DNA of 64,000 nucleotides, from the NCBI RefSeq assembly GCF_009379765.1, contig NZ_WHTD01000009.1, positions 1-64,000 on the forward strand, read 5' to 3'. The notes under the pieces are model-generated. The model saw only the letters and a list, made by a program, of their open reading frames with translations, was not told the origin of the DNA and ran no database searches. The position numbers were made by a program, and so were the translations under genes. This DNA is from Actinophytocola sp. GTDB taxonomy: Bacteria; Actinomycetota; Actinomycetes; Mycobacteriales; Pseudonocardiaceae. Within the stretch, counting starts at the first letter, position 1. Each line of letters opens with the position of its first letter. Of the stretch, positions 42,877 through 51,071 are shown one piece after another.

Positions 42877-43861
42877 CCGAGGTCTCCCCTCGTTCGGCGG
42901 CGACCGTTCCGGCGTGCCCGCCAGTGGGCGCGGGCGTGGCGGAAGGCACGGGACCGAACAGCAGAAGGTCGTGGTGCACCGCGCGCGGGAGCGGCGGCTC
43001 GGCGACGGACGTGGTTGCGAGCGACGAACCGGCCGGCCCGGCGGGCAGGGGGTCGGTGAGGACGGCGATGTGGTCGAGCCATCCCCTCCGTTGACTACGG
43101 ACAGCACCCACGATGGCCGAGAGCGGATCGAGTAGACGATCACCTCGAATGTCACTACGAGTGATAGTCGCGAGGGTTCCGGTGGGGGTCAGCGCGGTGT
43201 CCCAGTCGGTGTGGGCGAGCCAGTCGGCGGTGTGCGGATGGACCGCGGTGATGATCAGATCGAACCGGTCGTCGGGTCGGTGGGCGGCGCGACCGGGGCG
43301 GGACTCGGACTCGCGATGACGGTCGGTCGGCGTGCGCAGGCCGAGCCGACTGGGTCGGGGTCGCGACCCCGACTCGGTCTCGTCTCGGCCGGTCGAGTCG
43401 GCGGGGTCGCATCGGTAGTCCGGGGTGGGTGCCGCGGTCGCGGTGTCGGCGCCGCGGCCGAGTCGGATGACCGTCCAGACCGCCTCGGTCAGTCCGGCGT
43501 AGGGGTCAGCCTCACGTGCCCCACCGGGCGCCGCGGAGCCGACCGTCAGCCCGCGCGGGGGCGCGGGTGGAGCGAGCAGAAGGACACGGTCTCCGGGGCG
43601 GGTGTACCCGGTGACGAGGGTGACGATCACGCGTCCGAGCCACCCCGCCAGCCGCGCCGTGCCGGGCAGTGGTTCGGCACCGGCGAAGGGCCACAGCGTG
43701 GCCGGGCGGGGCGAGAACGCGCGTCGGCGTGCGGGTGTGGGGGTGACGGCGCCGTGCCGGCCGTGGACCGTCCGCGCCGGGGCGATGGAGTCGTGGCGGA
43801 GTGGGCGGCGGTGGTGGTGCCGGTGGTGGCGGGCGCAGTCGCCATGGGGTGTCGGCGTCAT
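42869..43861 (-). CDS. Divergent SAM-methyltransferase-like protein
   Basis: This 330-residue protein has a Rossmann-like layout (RLAGWLGRVIVTLVTGYTRP, then GDRVLLLAPPAPPRGLTVG, RFDLIITAVHPHTADW and ALTPTGTLATITRSDIRGDR) that resembles its downstream neighbour and AdoMet-dependent DNA methyltransferases. The usual glycine-rich and PPY motifs are not clear, so it may be inactive or bind something else. ATG 43861 has GAGGAAGG at good spacing. It is the first gene of the leftward modification string and overlaps the next gene by 8 bases. Confidence 0.6.
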   Translation of the reverse strand: MTPTPHGDCARHHRHHHRRPLRHDSIAPARTVHGRHGAVTPTPARRRAFSPRPATLWPFAGAEPLPGTARLAGWLGRVIVTLVTGYTRPGDRVLLLAPPAPPRGLTVGSAAPGGAREADPYAGLTEAVWTVIRLGRGADTATAAPTPDYRCDPADSTGRDETESGSRPRPSRLGLRTPTDRHRESESRPGRAAHRPDDRFDLIITAVHPHTADWLAHTDWDTALTPTGTLATITRSDIRGDRLLDPLSAIVGAVRSQRRGWLDHIAVLTDPLPAGPAGSSLATTSVAEPPLPRAVHHDLLLFGPVPSATPAPTGGHAGTVAAERGETSDE

Positions 43862-43894
43862 CGGTGGCCTTCCTCGCGGCGTGGTCTGCCAAGT

Positions 43895-43934
43895 CACCCC
43901 AAGAGGCGGGTTTCAGGGCCGTTTTTCGACACCA
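43895..43934 (+). repeat. 40-bp repeat, left copy of an inverted pair
   Basis: The sequence starts CACCCCAAGAGG and ends GTTTTTCGACACCA. The complement of 45311-45350 has the same 12-base start and 14-base end, with 6 differences in the 14 bases between. Conserved ends with a variable middle suggest a binding site or recombination site rather than chance. This copy lies just upstream of the methyltransferase-like gene. Confidence 0.65.
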
Positions 43935-44184
43935 AGCGCAGATTTCCGGCGAATTCTTCACGCGCGTCGGTTAAACGGTGACTCTGACGTCTATGGCGCC
44001 CACCCAGGTGGCCTCATTATTTCCCCGCTGGTCACCGCGCCTGAATCACATCCACAGTCCGGCACCAGCCGGTGACCGCATCCCACGGCGACGAGGTTCA
44101 AGATCTCTAGCGGGGCGACGCCGGCGATCTGCCGCCATCCCGCCCTCGGCGGCGCTTGGCCCCTACTAAGACGTCACTAAGAAG

Positions 44185-44218
44185 CTCTTAAACCCGCTGC
44201 TCAAGCAGCTACTAAGAG
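44185..44218. promoter_or_regulatory. Nested palindrome with ACTAAGA boxes
   Basis: Outer arms CTCTTA (44185-44190) and TAAGAG (44213-44218) enclose an inner hairpin, GCTGC-TCAA-GCAGC (44196-44209). Two ACTAAGA boxes lie just to the left, 11 bases apart (one helical turn), and a third overlaps the outer right arm. Such arrays bind regulators, relaxases or initiators. Confidence 0.5.
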
Positions 44219-44318
44219 TCGCCCGTGTGCGTCGCCGACCGCGCCTCGAAGTCGATCGACCTGAATCCTTCCAGTCCGCGGGTTTAGTAGCTCGAATCAC
44301 CTCAGCAAAAGATCATCA

Positions 44319-44340
44319 TTGTTCTTTTCTTGTTCTTTTC
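44319..44340 (+). repeat. 11-bp tandem repeat upstream of the conjugation operon
   Basis: TTGTTCTTTTC occurs twice in direct tandem (44319-44329 and 44330-44340) and a third unit starts TTGTCGATGTTC. The pyrimidine-rich block is very unlike the GC-rich surroundings and lies 63 bases before the first conjugation-operon ATG. Confidence 0.6.
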
Positions 44341-44403
44341 TTGTCGATGTTCTGGCGTCCTGACGGGGTCCATTCCACACGACCCAAACAGGAGCCGGTT
44401 CTC

Positions 44404-45423
44404 ATGAATGACGACTTCGTTTCCGCACCTGGCGAGCGGAATCGTGAGGGGCATGAATGGTTGCCGTTGGATACAGCGCGGGATGCCTTCCAATGGCTGG
44501 TGACCGGGCCGAAGCCGATGGCTGTCCACGGCGCGCGGTTCACCGGCTTGCCGCGGCGGCGGGTGCCGCTGGACGAACTGCGGGACCGGCTGATGAGCAA
44601 GCGGTGCCCGCCCCGCACGCGTGATGACGTCTGGGCGCACCTGGTGCTGCGGTCCCGCGCGCGGGGTGGGGCGTGGACGGTGGCGTGCGTCGGGATGGCG
44701 CTGCCCTCGCTGGCCTCCAGTTCCCGGTGGCTGGCCGCCCGGTTTCGGGGGGATCGAGCCGACGTTCACGCCGCCGTGTTGGCCGGGTTCCTGGAGGCGC
44801 TGACCACGGTGGATCTGGCCGATCCCGGCATCGTGGTCCGGTTGCACTACGCCGCGCGCCGCGCCGGACAGGCCGCTCTGGAGGAGTCCCTCGATGCCCC
44901 GGCGCCGGCCGGATCAGGCTACCGATCCACCGCCCCTCGCCCGCCCCACGGCCACCCCGACCTCGTCCTCGCGCGGGCAGTCGACGAGCGGATTCTCACC
45001 CCAACCGAAGCTGAGTTGATCTCGGCCACGCGGCTGGGCGAGACGTCGGTGACCGAATGGGCCCACGCCCACGGCGCGGCCCCGAAGACCGCGTTCAAGG
45101 CGCGCGACCGGGCCGAGGACCGACTCGTGTCCTGGCTGCGCGAACAGGCGTCCGAGCCCGACTCCGACGACCCGGTCGCCGATGCCGCGCTGACCGCCAT
45201 CGCTGCCGGCACCACCGACCCACCGTCCGACGAGCCACCAGAAATATCACGGGCTGTGAGCGGTCGTCGTCGCAACGGCCGCCCGGCCGACTCGAAGAAA
45301 TCGTCACGCCTGGTGTCGAAAAACGACCCGAAATCCGGCCTCTTGGGGTGCGGGGAGACCCCACCCAACTCTCCGCGTACCGCCGAGGGCCAGCCGATTT
45401 CGGAGGTGCGCCGATGCGCGTGA
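44404..45423 (+). CDS. Conserved element protein with sigma-region-4-like helix-turn-helix
   Basis: This 339-residue soluble protein is the first gene of the rightward operon. A central part, DERILTPTEAELISATRLGE then TSVTEWAHAHGAAPKTAFKA and RDRAEDRLVSWLREQ, resembles the helix-turn-helix of sigma factor region 4. The N-terminal half, with WLPLDTARDAFQWLVTGPKP, was not recognised. The tail is disordered. A CAGGAG site precedes ATG 44404. It probably regulates transfer genes, which is inferred from position and the motif. The second arm of the 40-bp inverted repeat lies inside its 3' end. Confidence 0.55.
   Translation: MNDDFVSAPGERNREGHEWLPLDTARDAFQWLVTGPKPMAVHGARFTGLPRRRVPLDELRDRLMSKRCPPRTRDDVWAHLVLRSRARGGAWTVACVGMALPSLASSSRWLAARFRGDRADVHAAVLAGFLEALTTVDLADPGIVVRLHYAARRAGQAALEESLDAPAPAGSGYRSTAPRPPHGHPDLVLARAVDERILTPTEAELISATRLGETSVTEWAHAHGAAPKTAFKARDRAEDRLVSWLREQASEPDSDDPVADAALTAIAAGTTDPPSDEPPEISRAVSGRRRNGRPADSKKSSRLVSKNDPKSGLLGCGETPPNSPRTAEGQPISEVRRCA
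45311..45350 (-). repeat. 40-bp repeat, right copy of an inverted pair (inside a gene)
   Basis: On the minus strand it reads from CACCCCAAGAGG to GTTTTTCGACACCA, the same ends as the copy at 43895-43934 in the opposite orientation. The two copies lie about 1.4 kb apart and flank the control region plus most of the first gene. This copy falls in the disordered tail of that gene, where protein sequence is under little constraint. Confidence 0.65.
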
Positions 45424-45944
45424 CACCGCACACCCACCCCAACCACATTCCACCCGCGACGGTCTCGCATAACCGATCCCCGGTGCGCCGGACCTCCGGC
45501 CGGCGCATGCCTCGCCCAGCCACGGAGGCCGCGGTGGCCATCGAGCCGACTCGCTCCATCCCGGCGATTCATCGGAAGGCTGCCCGGCCGATGGCGGCCC
45601 GGAGGTCCCTACGTCTGGGTCGGCCGTTCGCCATCACCGTGCTCGGGGCGCTGCTGCTGAGTCTGGTGGCGGCCGATTCAGCGCTGGCCGAGACCGTGGT
45701 GCTCGCGCAGGCTCAGAGCGTTTCTGGTGTCTTCACCAACATCCGCAACTGGTTGATTGGGATCTTGGCTGGCCTGGCGACGGTGTTCCTCACCATCGGC
45801 GGCGTCCGGTACCTGATGGCCAGCGGCGACCCCGGCGAGGTGGAGAAGGCCAAGCAGGCGTTCAAGTCGGCGGGGTGGGGTTACGGACTGGCGGCGCTCG
45901 CGCCGCTGGTCGTGGAGATCCTCAAAGGGATTGTCGGGGCCTGA
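45414..45944 (+). CDS. VirB2/TrbC-like conjugative pilin
   Basis: This 176-residue preprotein has a long basic N-terminus, a signal-like segment (LGALLLSLVAADSALAE), then a mature part with two membrane segments: IRNWLIGILAGLATVFLTIG, GVRYLMASGDPGEVEKAKQA and WGYGLAALAPLVVEILKGIV. The GVRYLMASGDPGEVEKAK loop is characteristic of the type IV secretion pilin-like family in Gram-positive elements. A GGAGG site precedes ATG 45414, which overlaps the end of the previous gene. It would form or line the transfer channel. Confidence 0.85.
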   Translation: MRVTPHTHPNHIPPATVSHNRSPVRRTSGRRMPRPATEAAVAIEPTRSIPAIHRKAARPMAARRSLRLGRPFAITVLGALLLSLVAADSALAETVVLAQAQSVSGVFTNIRNWLIGILAGLATVFLTIGGVRYLMASGDPGEVEKAKQAFKSAGWGYGLAALAPLVVEILKGIVGA

Positions 45945-45947
45945 GCG

Positions 45948-48047
45948 ATGGCCACCAGCACCCCGCCCACGGTCCGCCCGCATCGCCGATCCAGCGGCTC
46001 GGTCGAGACCGCCGCCACCGCGGATCGGGTGATGCTCTCCCCGGTCACGGATGCCGGAGACGGCCGGCCGTCGACGGGGCGACGGCGTTGGCGCATGGGC
46101 TGGATGCTGGCGCTGGGCCTGACGGTGCTCCTCGGCGCCGCACTCTCGATCAGCGCCGCCGCGTCCCCCAGCGTCGCATCTCCCGGTGCCGGATCGGCTG
46201 CCGCCCAGCCCGCCCCGACTCCACCGCTACCGCCGTTTCCCCCGGTGGACAACGACTGCATTCCGGGGACGATCTGCACGCCAGTCACCACGACCGAGCC
46301 CGTCCCGACGACGCTGCCACCGCTGCCGACAGAGCAGCCGGAGCCACTGCCGCCGTGTGACCCAACCCTGCCGATGCAGCCCTGCCAGCCCTCAGGCGCG
46401 CCGACTCCCACCACGCCGTGTACCGGTGAGGACTGCATCCCGCAGCCGACCACGCCCTCACCGGACACGGGCGAGGAACCGGGACAGCCAGAAGGTGACT
46501 CCGGCGAGGCTGATTGCGGGTTCACCGACATCGGCGGATGTATCACCAACGCGATCAACGCGTTGTTCAAGAGCCTGGTCGACGCCGCGCTCTCACCGAT
46601 CCTCGAACTGCTCAGCCACACCGCGCTGTCCACACCCACGCTCGATCAACTGCCCGGGATCGGCGAGTTGTGGAACAACTCATGGCAGCTCGTGCTCGCC
46701 TCCTACGGGCTGCTGATCCTGGTCGGCGGCATCGTGGTGATGACCCACGAGAGCATCCAGACCCGCTATTCGATCAAGGAGATCGGGCCGCGGATCCCGA
46801 TCGGGTTCCTGGCCTCGATGCTGTCGCTGTTCTTCGCCGACAAGTTCATTCGCATCGCCAACGCGCTGTCCCAAGCCGTGCTCGGAGACGGGGTGAACGC
46901 TCCCTCGCTCGGGTCAGGTCTAAGCGAGGCGGTCGCGGGGGCAACCTCGGGTGGGCTGTTCATCATCCTGATGGGCCTGGTGCTCGTCGTGGTCGGTATC
47001 GGGCTGCTGATCGTCTACGTGATCCGGGTCGTCATCACCCTGATCCTGATCATCTCCGGCCCACTGTTCCTGATGTGTCACTGCCTACCGCACACCGACC
47101 CGCTGGCCCGCTGGTGGTGGAAAGCGCTGGCCGCGACACTGGCGATTCAGGTCGCCCAATCGCTGGTGCTGATCACCGCCGTACGCACGTTCCTGTCCGG
47201 CGGGGTCCACCTGTTCGGCTCCACCCTGTCCGCGCTCGGGACGGTGGTGTCCGCGATCGCATTGTTCTTCATCCTGTTCAAGATCCCGTTCTGGCTGCTG
47301 TCCGCGGTCAAGGTCAGCAACGGCCGCTCCCTGCTCGGCGGCCTGGCCCGCGCCTACATCGCGGCGAAGACATTCGGCATGATCGCCGGCAAGTCCGGCG
47401 CCTTCGGCAAGGCCGGCACGGCCACAGCCGCCACGAGCTCCGGTGGCGGCAGAGGCGGAACACCAGCCGATCCGCCGCTGCCTGCCCAGCCACGCATCGC
47501 GCCCACCCCCGAGGCGGTCAACAGGCGGCTGCGGGAGCGGTACGACGCCGAACGCGTCCGCGCCGCCCGCCGATCACGGTTGCCGTCTCAGGCACCGCGG
47601 TTCCTGCAACCCGGAGCGCAGGCCACCACCCACGACCCCGCCATCAGCCCGGCGACCCAGGGACCAGCCGTACCCGAATTCAGCTCCGCGCCGACCGACA
47701 CGACCACGCCGCCCATGGCATCCCGCCGCGGCGGGCACCCTGCGGCGGCACCCCGGTTCCAGACGCCCAGTGCACCGCGCCGCGCGTCAACGCAGGCACC
47801 GGCACAGCCACCAGCGCGACCTATCCAGGTGGCCTCCGTCCCGCCGCCGCTACGGTTCCAGCCGGCCACATCCGAACCGGCCCAGCTGTCGCGCCCGGCC
47901 ACAGCGTCTTCGCCGCCTCCCACTACACCAGCGTTCCGGCAGACCCACCCCGAGCCGCGCGTCGGCGACGCCCGCCCACGGACCCCGTCCGTGCCGCCGG
48001 TCGCGTTCCGCGCACCCACACCCACCCGAAGGGGCGAGAGGACATGA
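45948..48047 (+). CDS. VirB6/TrbL-like conjugation membrane protein
   Basis: This 699-residue protein has one N-terminal hydrophobic segment, a Pro/Thr-rich stretch with paired cysteines (about residues 90-190), six or more membrane segments between about 245 and 470 (for example SWQLVLASYGLLILVGGIVV, GLFIILMGLVLVVVGIGLLI and IRVVITLILIISGPLFLMCH), and a disordered Pro/Ala-rich tail. The order fits the TrbL/VirB6 channel component. It begins 3 bases after the pilin gene and overlaps the PrgI-type gene by ATGA, so it is part of the transfer operon. Confidence 0.82.
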   Translation: MATSTPPTVRPHRRSSGSVETAATADRVMLSPVTDAGDGRPSTGRRRWRMGWMLALGLTVLLGAALSISAAASPSVASPGAGSAAAQPAPTPPLPPFPPVDNDCIPGTICTPVTTTEPVPTTLPPLPTEQPEPLPPCDPTLPMQPCQPSGAPTPTTPCTGEDCIPQPTTPSPDTGEEPGQPEGDSGEADCGFTDIGGCITNAINALFKSLVDAALSPILELLSHTALSTPTLDQLPGIGELWNNSWQLVLASYGLLILVGGIVVMTHESIQTRYSIKEIGPRIPIGFLASMLSLFFADKFIRIANALSQAVLGDGVNAPSLGSGLSEAVAGATSGGLFIILMGLVLVVVGIGLLIVYVIRVVITLILIISGPLFLMCHCLPHTDPLARWWWKALAATLAIQVAQSLVLITAVRTFLSGGVHLFGSTLSALGTVVSAIALFFILFKIPFWLLSAVKVSNGRSLLGGLARAYIAAKTFGMIAGKSGAFGKAGTATAATSSGGGRGGTPADPPLPAQPRIAPTPEAVNRRLRERYDAERVRAARRSRLPSQAPRFLQPGAQATTHDPAISPATQGPAVPEFSSAPTDTTTPPMASRRGGHPAAAPRFQTPSAPRRASTQAPAQPPARPIQVASVPPPLRFQPATSEPAQLSRPATASSPPPTTPAFRQTHPEPRVGDARPRTPSVPPVAFRAPTPTRRGERT

Positions 48048-49180
48048 GCCAGCCGGTAAGGATTCCCGCTGACGTCGACCGCGAAGATCGCGTCCTGGCC
48101 AATCTCACCGCGCGCCAGCTCGCGATCCTGGCGGTGACCGGGATCGTGCTCTACGGCGGCTGGACACTCACCCGCGCCGTCCTGCCCACACCGGTGTTTC
48201 TCATCGTCGCGGTGCCTATCGGGGTTGCCACCGCCGTGCTGGCCTTGGGCCAACGCGACGGCGTGTCGCTGGACCGGCTGCTGCTGGCCGCGATCCGACA
48301 GCGGCTGCAACCCCGCCACCGCGTCGCCGCCCCCGAAGGGGTGCGCCCGGCACCGGAGTGGCTGACCAGCCAGGTCGCCAACAGCGACCGGGACGCGACA
48401 TCAGCTGAGCGCGAGTCCGGGATCTTCCCGGCGGCCCTGCGGCTGCCTGCCGAGGGAGTGACCGACGCCGGTGTTGTCGATCTCGGCCCTGATGGTGTCG
48501 CGGTGGTCGCTGTCGCCTCGACGGTGAACTTCGCCCTGCGGACACCGGGCGAGCAGCAGGCGCTGGTCGCCAGCTTCGGGCGATATCTGCACAGTTTGAC
48601 CGCGCCAGTGCAGGTGCTGATTCGCGCCGAACGGCTGGACCTGTCCGGGCAGATCGCCGAACTGCGGGAGGCCGCGCCAGGGCTGCCGCACCCGATGTTG
48701 GAGGCGGCGGCCCGCGAGCACGCCGACTACCTCGACCAGCTCCGCCAAGCGACCGACCTTCTGCGCCGTCAGGTGCTGGTGGTGCTGCGCGAACCCCTGC
48801 GGGCCGCCGGGCCGACCGATGGGCTCGGCGGCGGCTCACCGCTGGCCGCGTTCCGCGCCCGGCGGGCGCGGGCCCGCACGACCGGAGTGAGCGAGAGTGC
48901 GCGGCGCGCGGCGGAAACCCGGTTGGTGCGGCGCGTGGGCGAGGCCACCGAACTGCTCTCGCCGGCCGGGCTCACCGTCACCCCGCTGGATGCCGGGCAG
49001 GCCACCGCCGTGCTCGCCGCCGCCTGTAACCCCGACTCGCTGATCCCGCCGAGCGCCGGGTTGGCCGGCGCGGACGAGGTCATCACGACAGCCGCACCGG
49101 ACACCAACGACGACGGGCCGATGACCACGGCACGCCCGGCACCGAGCGAGGTCGACGACTGGGACGGGAGTGACCTATGA
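48044..49180 (+). CDS. PrgI-family conjugation protein
   Basis: This 378-residue protein begins VRIPADVDREDRVLANLTAR and then has two close membrane segments (LAILAVTGIVLYGGWTLTRA and VFLIVAVPIGVATAVLALGQ), the PrgI pattern (VirB3-like). The remaining 280 residues are soluble and include VDLGPDGVAVVAVASTVNFA. The protein probably sits at the inner face of the transfer channel next to the VirB4 ATPase, whose gene follows with a 4-base ATGA overlap. Confidence 0.83.
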   Translation: MSQPVRIPADVDREDRVLANLTARQLAILAVTGIVLYGGWTLTRAVLPTPVFLIVAVPIGVATAVLALGQRDGVSLDRLLLAAIRQRLQPRHRVAAPEGVRPAPEWLTSQVANSDRDATSAERESGIFPAALRLPAEGVTDAGVVDLGPDGVAVVAVASTVNFALRTPGEQQALVASFGRYLHSLTAPVQVLIRAERLDLSGQIAELREAAPGLPHPMLEAAAREHADYLDQLRQATDLLRRQVLVVLREPLRAAGPTDGLGGGSPLAAFRARRARARTTGVSESARRAAETRLVRRVGEATELLSPAGLTVTPLDAGQATAVLAAACNPDSLIPPSAGLAGADEVITTAAPDTNDDGPMTTARPAPSEVDDWDGSDL

Positions 49181-51021
49181 CCGGCAAGATCAGCCGCAAC
49201 CGGCGCGGAACGACACGACCGCGTGCCTCCAGCGCGGCTCCGTTGGGACGGGCCAGCGCGTTCACCCCGGACTCGCTCTCGGTGGCACCACGACACCTGG
49301 AAGTCGGCGGCGAGTGGGTCTCGTCGTTCGCGATCACCGGCTACCCACGCGAGGTCCATCCGGGATGGCTGCAACCCCTGCTGTCCTATCCCGGCCGCGT
49401 CGACGTCAGCCTGCATGCGGAGCCGATCGACCCGGTCACCGCAGCGAACCGGCTCAAACGCCAGCTGTCCAAACTGGAATCCGGGCGCCGGCACACCAGC
49501 GAGAAAGGCCGGCTGCTCGACCCGATGGTCGAGGCCGCCACCGAGGACGCCTACGACCTGTCGGCCCGCGTGGCTCGCGGCGAAGGCAAGTTGTACCGGG
49601 TGGGCTTGTATCTGACCGTGCACGCAGTCAGCGAGGACGCTCTCGCGAACGAGGTCGCCGCGGTGCGGTCGCTGGCCGCGTCGCTGATGCTCAACGCCCA
49701 GCCGACCACCTACCGGTCGCTGCAGGGCTGGGTATCCACCCTGCCGCTGGCGCTCGATCTGATCGGGATGCGCCGCACCTTCGACACCAGTGCGTTGGCC
49801 GCGGCGTTTCCGTTCACCTCCCCGGACCTGCCCCCGGCCGATCCGACCAGCGTGGCCGCGCCCAGCGGGGTGCTCTACGGGTTCAACGTCGGCAGCCAGG
49901 GGCTCGTGCACTGGGACAGGTTCGCCGCCGACAACTACAACAGCGTGATCCTCGGCCGCTCGGGCGCGGGCAAGAGCTACCTGGTCAAACTCGAAACCCT
50001 GCGGTCGCTGTATCGCGGGATCGAAGTCGCGATCATCGACCCCGAGGACGAGTACCGGCGCCTGTGCGAGGCCATCGGCGGAACCTACATCCACCTCGGG
50101 GGCGAGGACGTGCGGGTCAACCCGTTCGACCTGCCGATCTCGCTGCGACCGGACGGCCGGCGCACCGCGCCCAAAGACGCCGTGACTCGTCGAGCCTTGT
50201 TCCTGCACACGGTAATCGGGGTCCTGCTCGGCGCCGACCTGTCCGCGCAACAGCGGGCCATGCTGGACCGGGCGATCATGGCGACCTACCAGCAAGCGGG
50301 CATCACCAGCGACCCGCGCACCTGGAACCGCCCGGCACCACTGCTGGGCGATCTCGCCACCGTCCTCACTGACACCGACAACCCGACCGCCGTCGACCTC
50401 GGCGCACGGCTGCATCCCTACGTCCGGGGCGCGTTCTCCACGATGTTCTCCGGGCCGACCACCACCCGCCCGGAAGGGCACCTGACGGTGTTCAGCCTCC
50501 GCGACCTACCCGATGAGCTGAAACCCATCGGGACGTTGCTGACCCTGGACACGGTGTGGCGGCGGGTGTCCAACCCAGCGATCCGGCGCCCACGCCTGAT
50601 CACCGTCGACGAAGCGTGGCTGCTCATGGCCGACCCCACCGGCGCCAAATTCCTCCACCGGATGGCCAAGGCCAGCCGCAAACAATGGGCCGGTTTGACC
50701 ATCGCCACCCAAGATGTCGGGGACGTGCTCGGCACCGAGTTGGGCAAAGCGATCATCGCCAACGCCGCAACCCAGATTCTCCTTCGACAAGCGCCGCAGG
50801 CGATCGACGAAATCGTGGCGACATTCAACCTGTCCGAAGGCGAGAAACAATTCCTGATCTCCGCCGACAAGGGACAAGGCCTCCTAAGCACGGGAACCCA
50901 GCGGGTAGCTTTTCAATCACTGGCATCCCCACAAGAAAACGCGCTCATCACAACAGACCCGAAGTTTCTGGCAACTTTGCCGGATTCCGAAAACAACTCC
51001 GGGTGGGTGGAGCTTCCATGA
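49177..51021 (+). CDS. VirB4-like conjugation ATPase
   Basis: This 614-residue cytosolic ATPase powers the type IV secretion channel. The N-terminal domain contains SSFAITGYPREVHPGWLQPL, typical of actinobacterial VirB4/TraC homologues. Walker A is GRSGAGKSYLVK (residues 260-271), followed by VAIIDPEDEYRRLCEAIGG. Walker B is RLITVDEAWLLMADP, and IATQDVGDVLGTELGKAII follows. Its ATG overlaps the PrgI-type gene. After its stop the operon is interrupted by a gene on the other strand before the coupling protein begins. Confidence 0.93.
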   Translation: MTGKISRNRRGTTRPRASSAAPLGRASAFTPDSLSVAPRHLEVGGEWVSSFAITGYPREVHPGWLQPLLSYPGRVDVSLHAEPIDPVTAANRLKRQLSKLESGRRHTSEKGRLLDPMVEAATEDAYDLSARVARGEGKLYRVGLYLTVHAVSEDALANEVAAVRSLAASLMLNAQPTTYRSLQGWVSTLPLALDLIGMRRTFDTSALAAAFPFTSPDLPPADPTSVAAPSGVLYGFNVGSQGLVHWDRFAADNYNSVILGRSGAGKSYLVKLETLRSLYRGIEVAIIDPEDEYRRLCEAIGGTYIHLGGEDVRVNPFDLPISLRPDGRRTAPKDAVTRRALFLHTVIGVLLGADLSAQQRAMLDRAIMATYQQAGITSDPRTWNRPAPLLGDLATVLTDTDNPTAVDLGARLHPYVRGAFSTMFSGPTTTRPEGHLTVFSLRDLPDELKPIGTLLTLDTVWRRVSNPAIRRPRLITVDEAWLLMADPTGAKFLHRMAKASRKQWAGLTIATQDVGDVLGTELGKAIIANAATQILLRQAPQAIDEIVATFNLSEGEKQFLISADKGQGLLSTGTQRVAFQSLASPQENALITTDPKFLATLPDSENNSGWVELP

Positions 51022-51071
51022 CTATGACTGCTGCCGTAAGTTCACGAACTCCGACAACGCGGGAAGCGGCG

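Larger units (their letters stand above)
43862..44403. promoter_or_regulatory. Divergent non-coding control region, candidate oriT or replication origin
   Basis: This 542-base gap separates the leftward modification genes from the rightward conjugation genes. It is less GC-rich and contains stacked features: one arm of a 40-bp inverted repeat (43895-43934), three ACTAAGA boxes (44165, 44176 and 44211), a nested palindrome (44185-44218) and an 11-bp pyrimidine-rich tandem repeat (44319-44340). No gene is evident. It must hold the promoters for both operons and may include the transfer origin; the latter is inferred. Confidence 0.55.

Noticed and set aside
39511-43155. A single 1,214-codon minus-strand open frame spanning two methyltransferases
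   Set aside because: Its middle third is an Arg/Pro/His-rich shadow of the recombinase-domain gene in another frame, and the upstream methyltransferase continues convincingly in a different frame to a stop at 41928.
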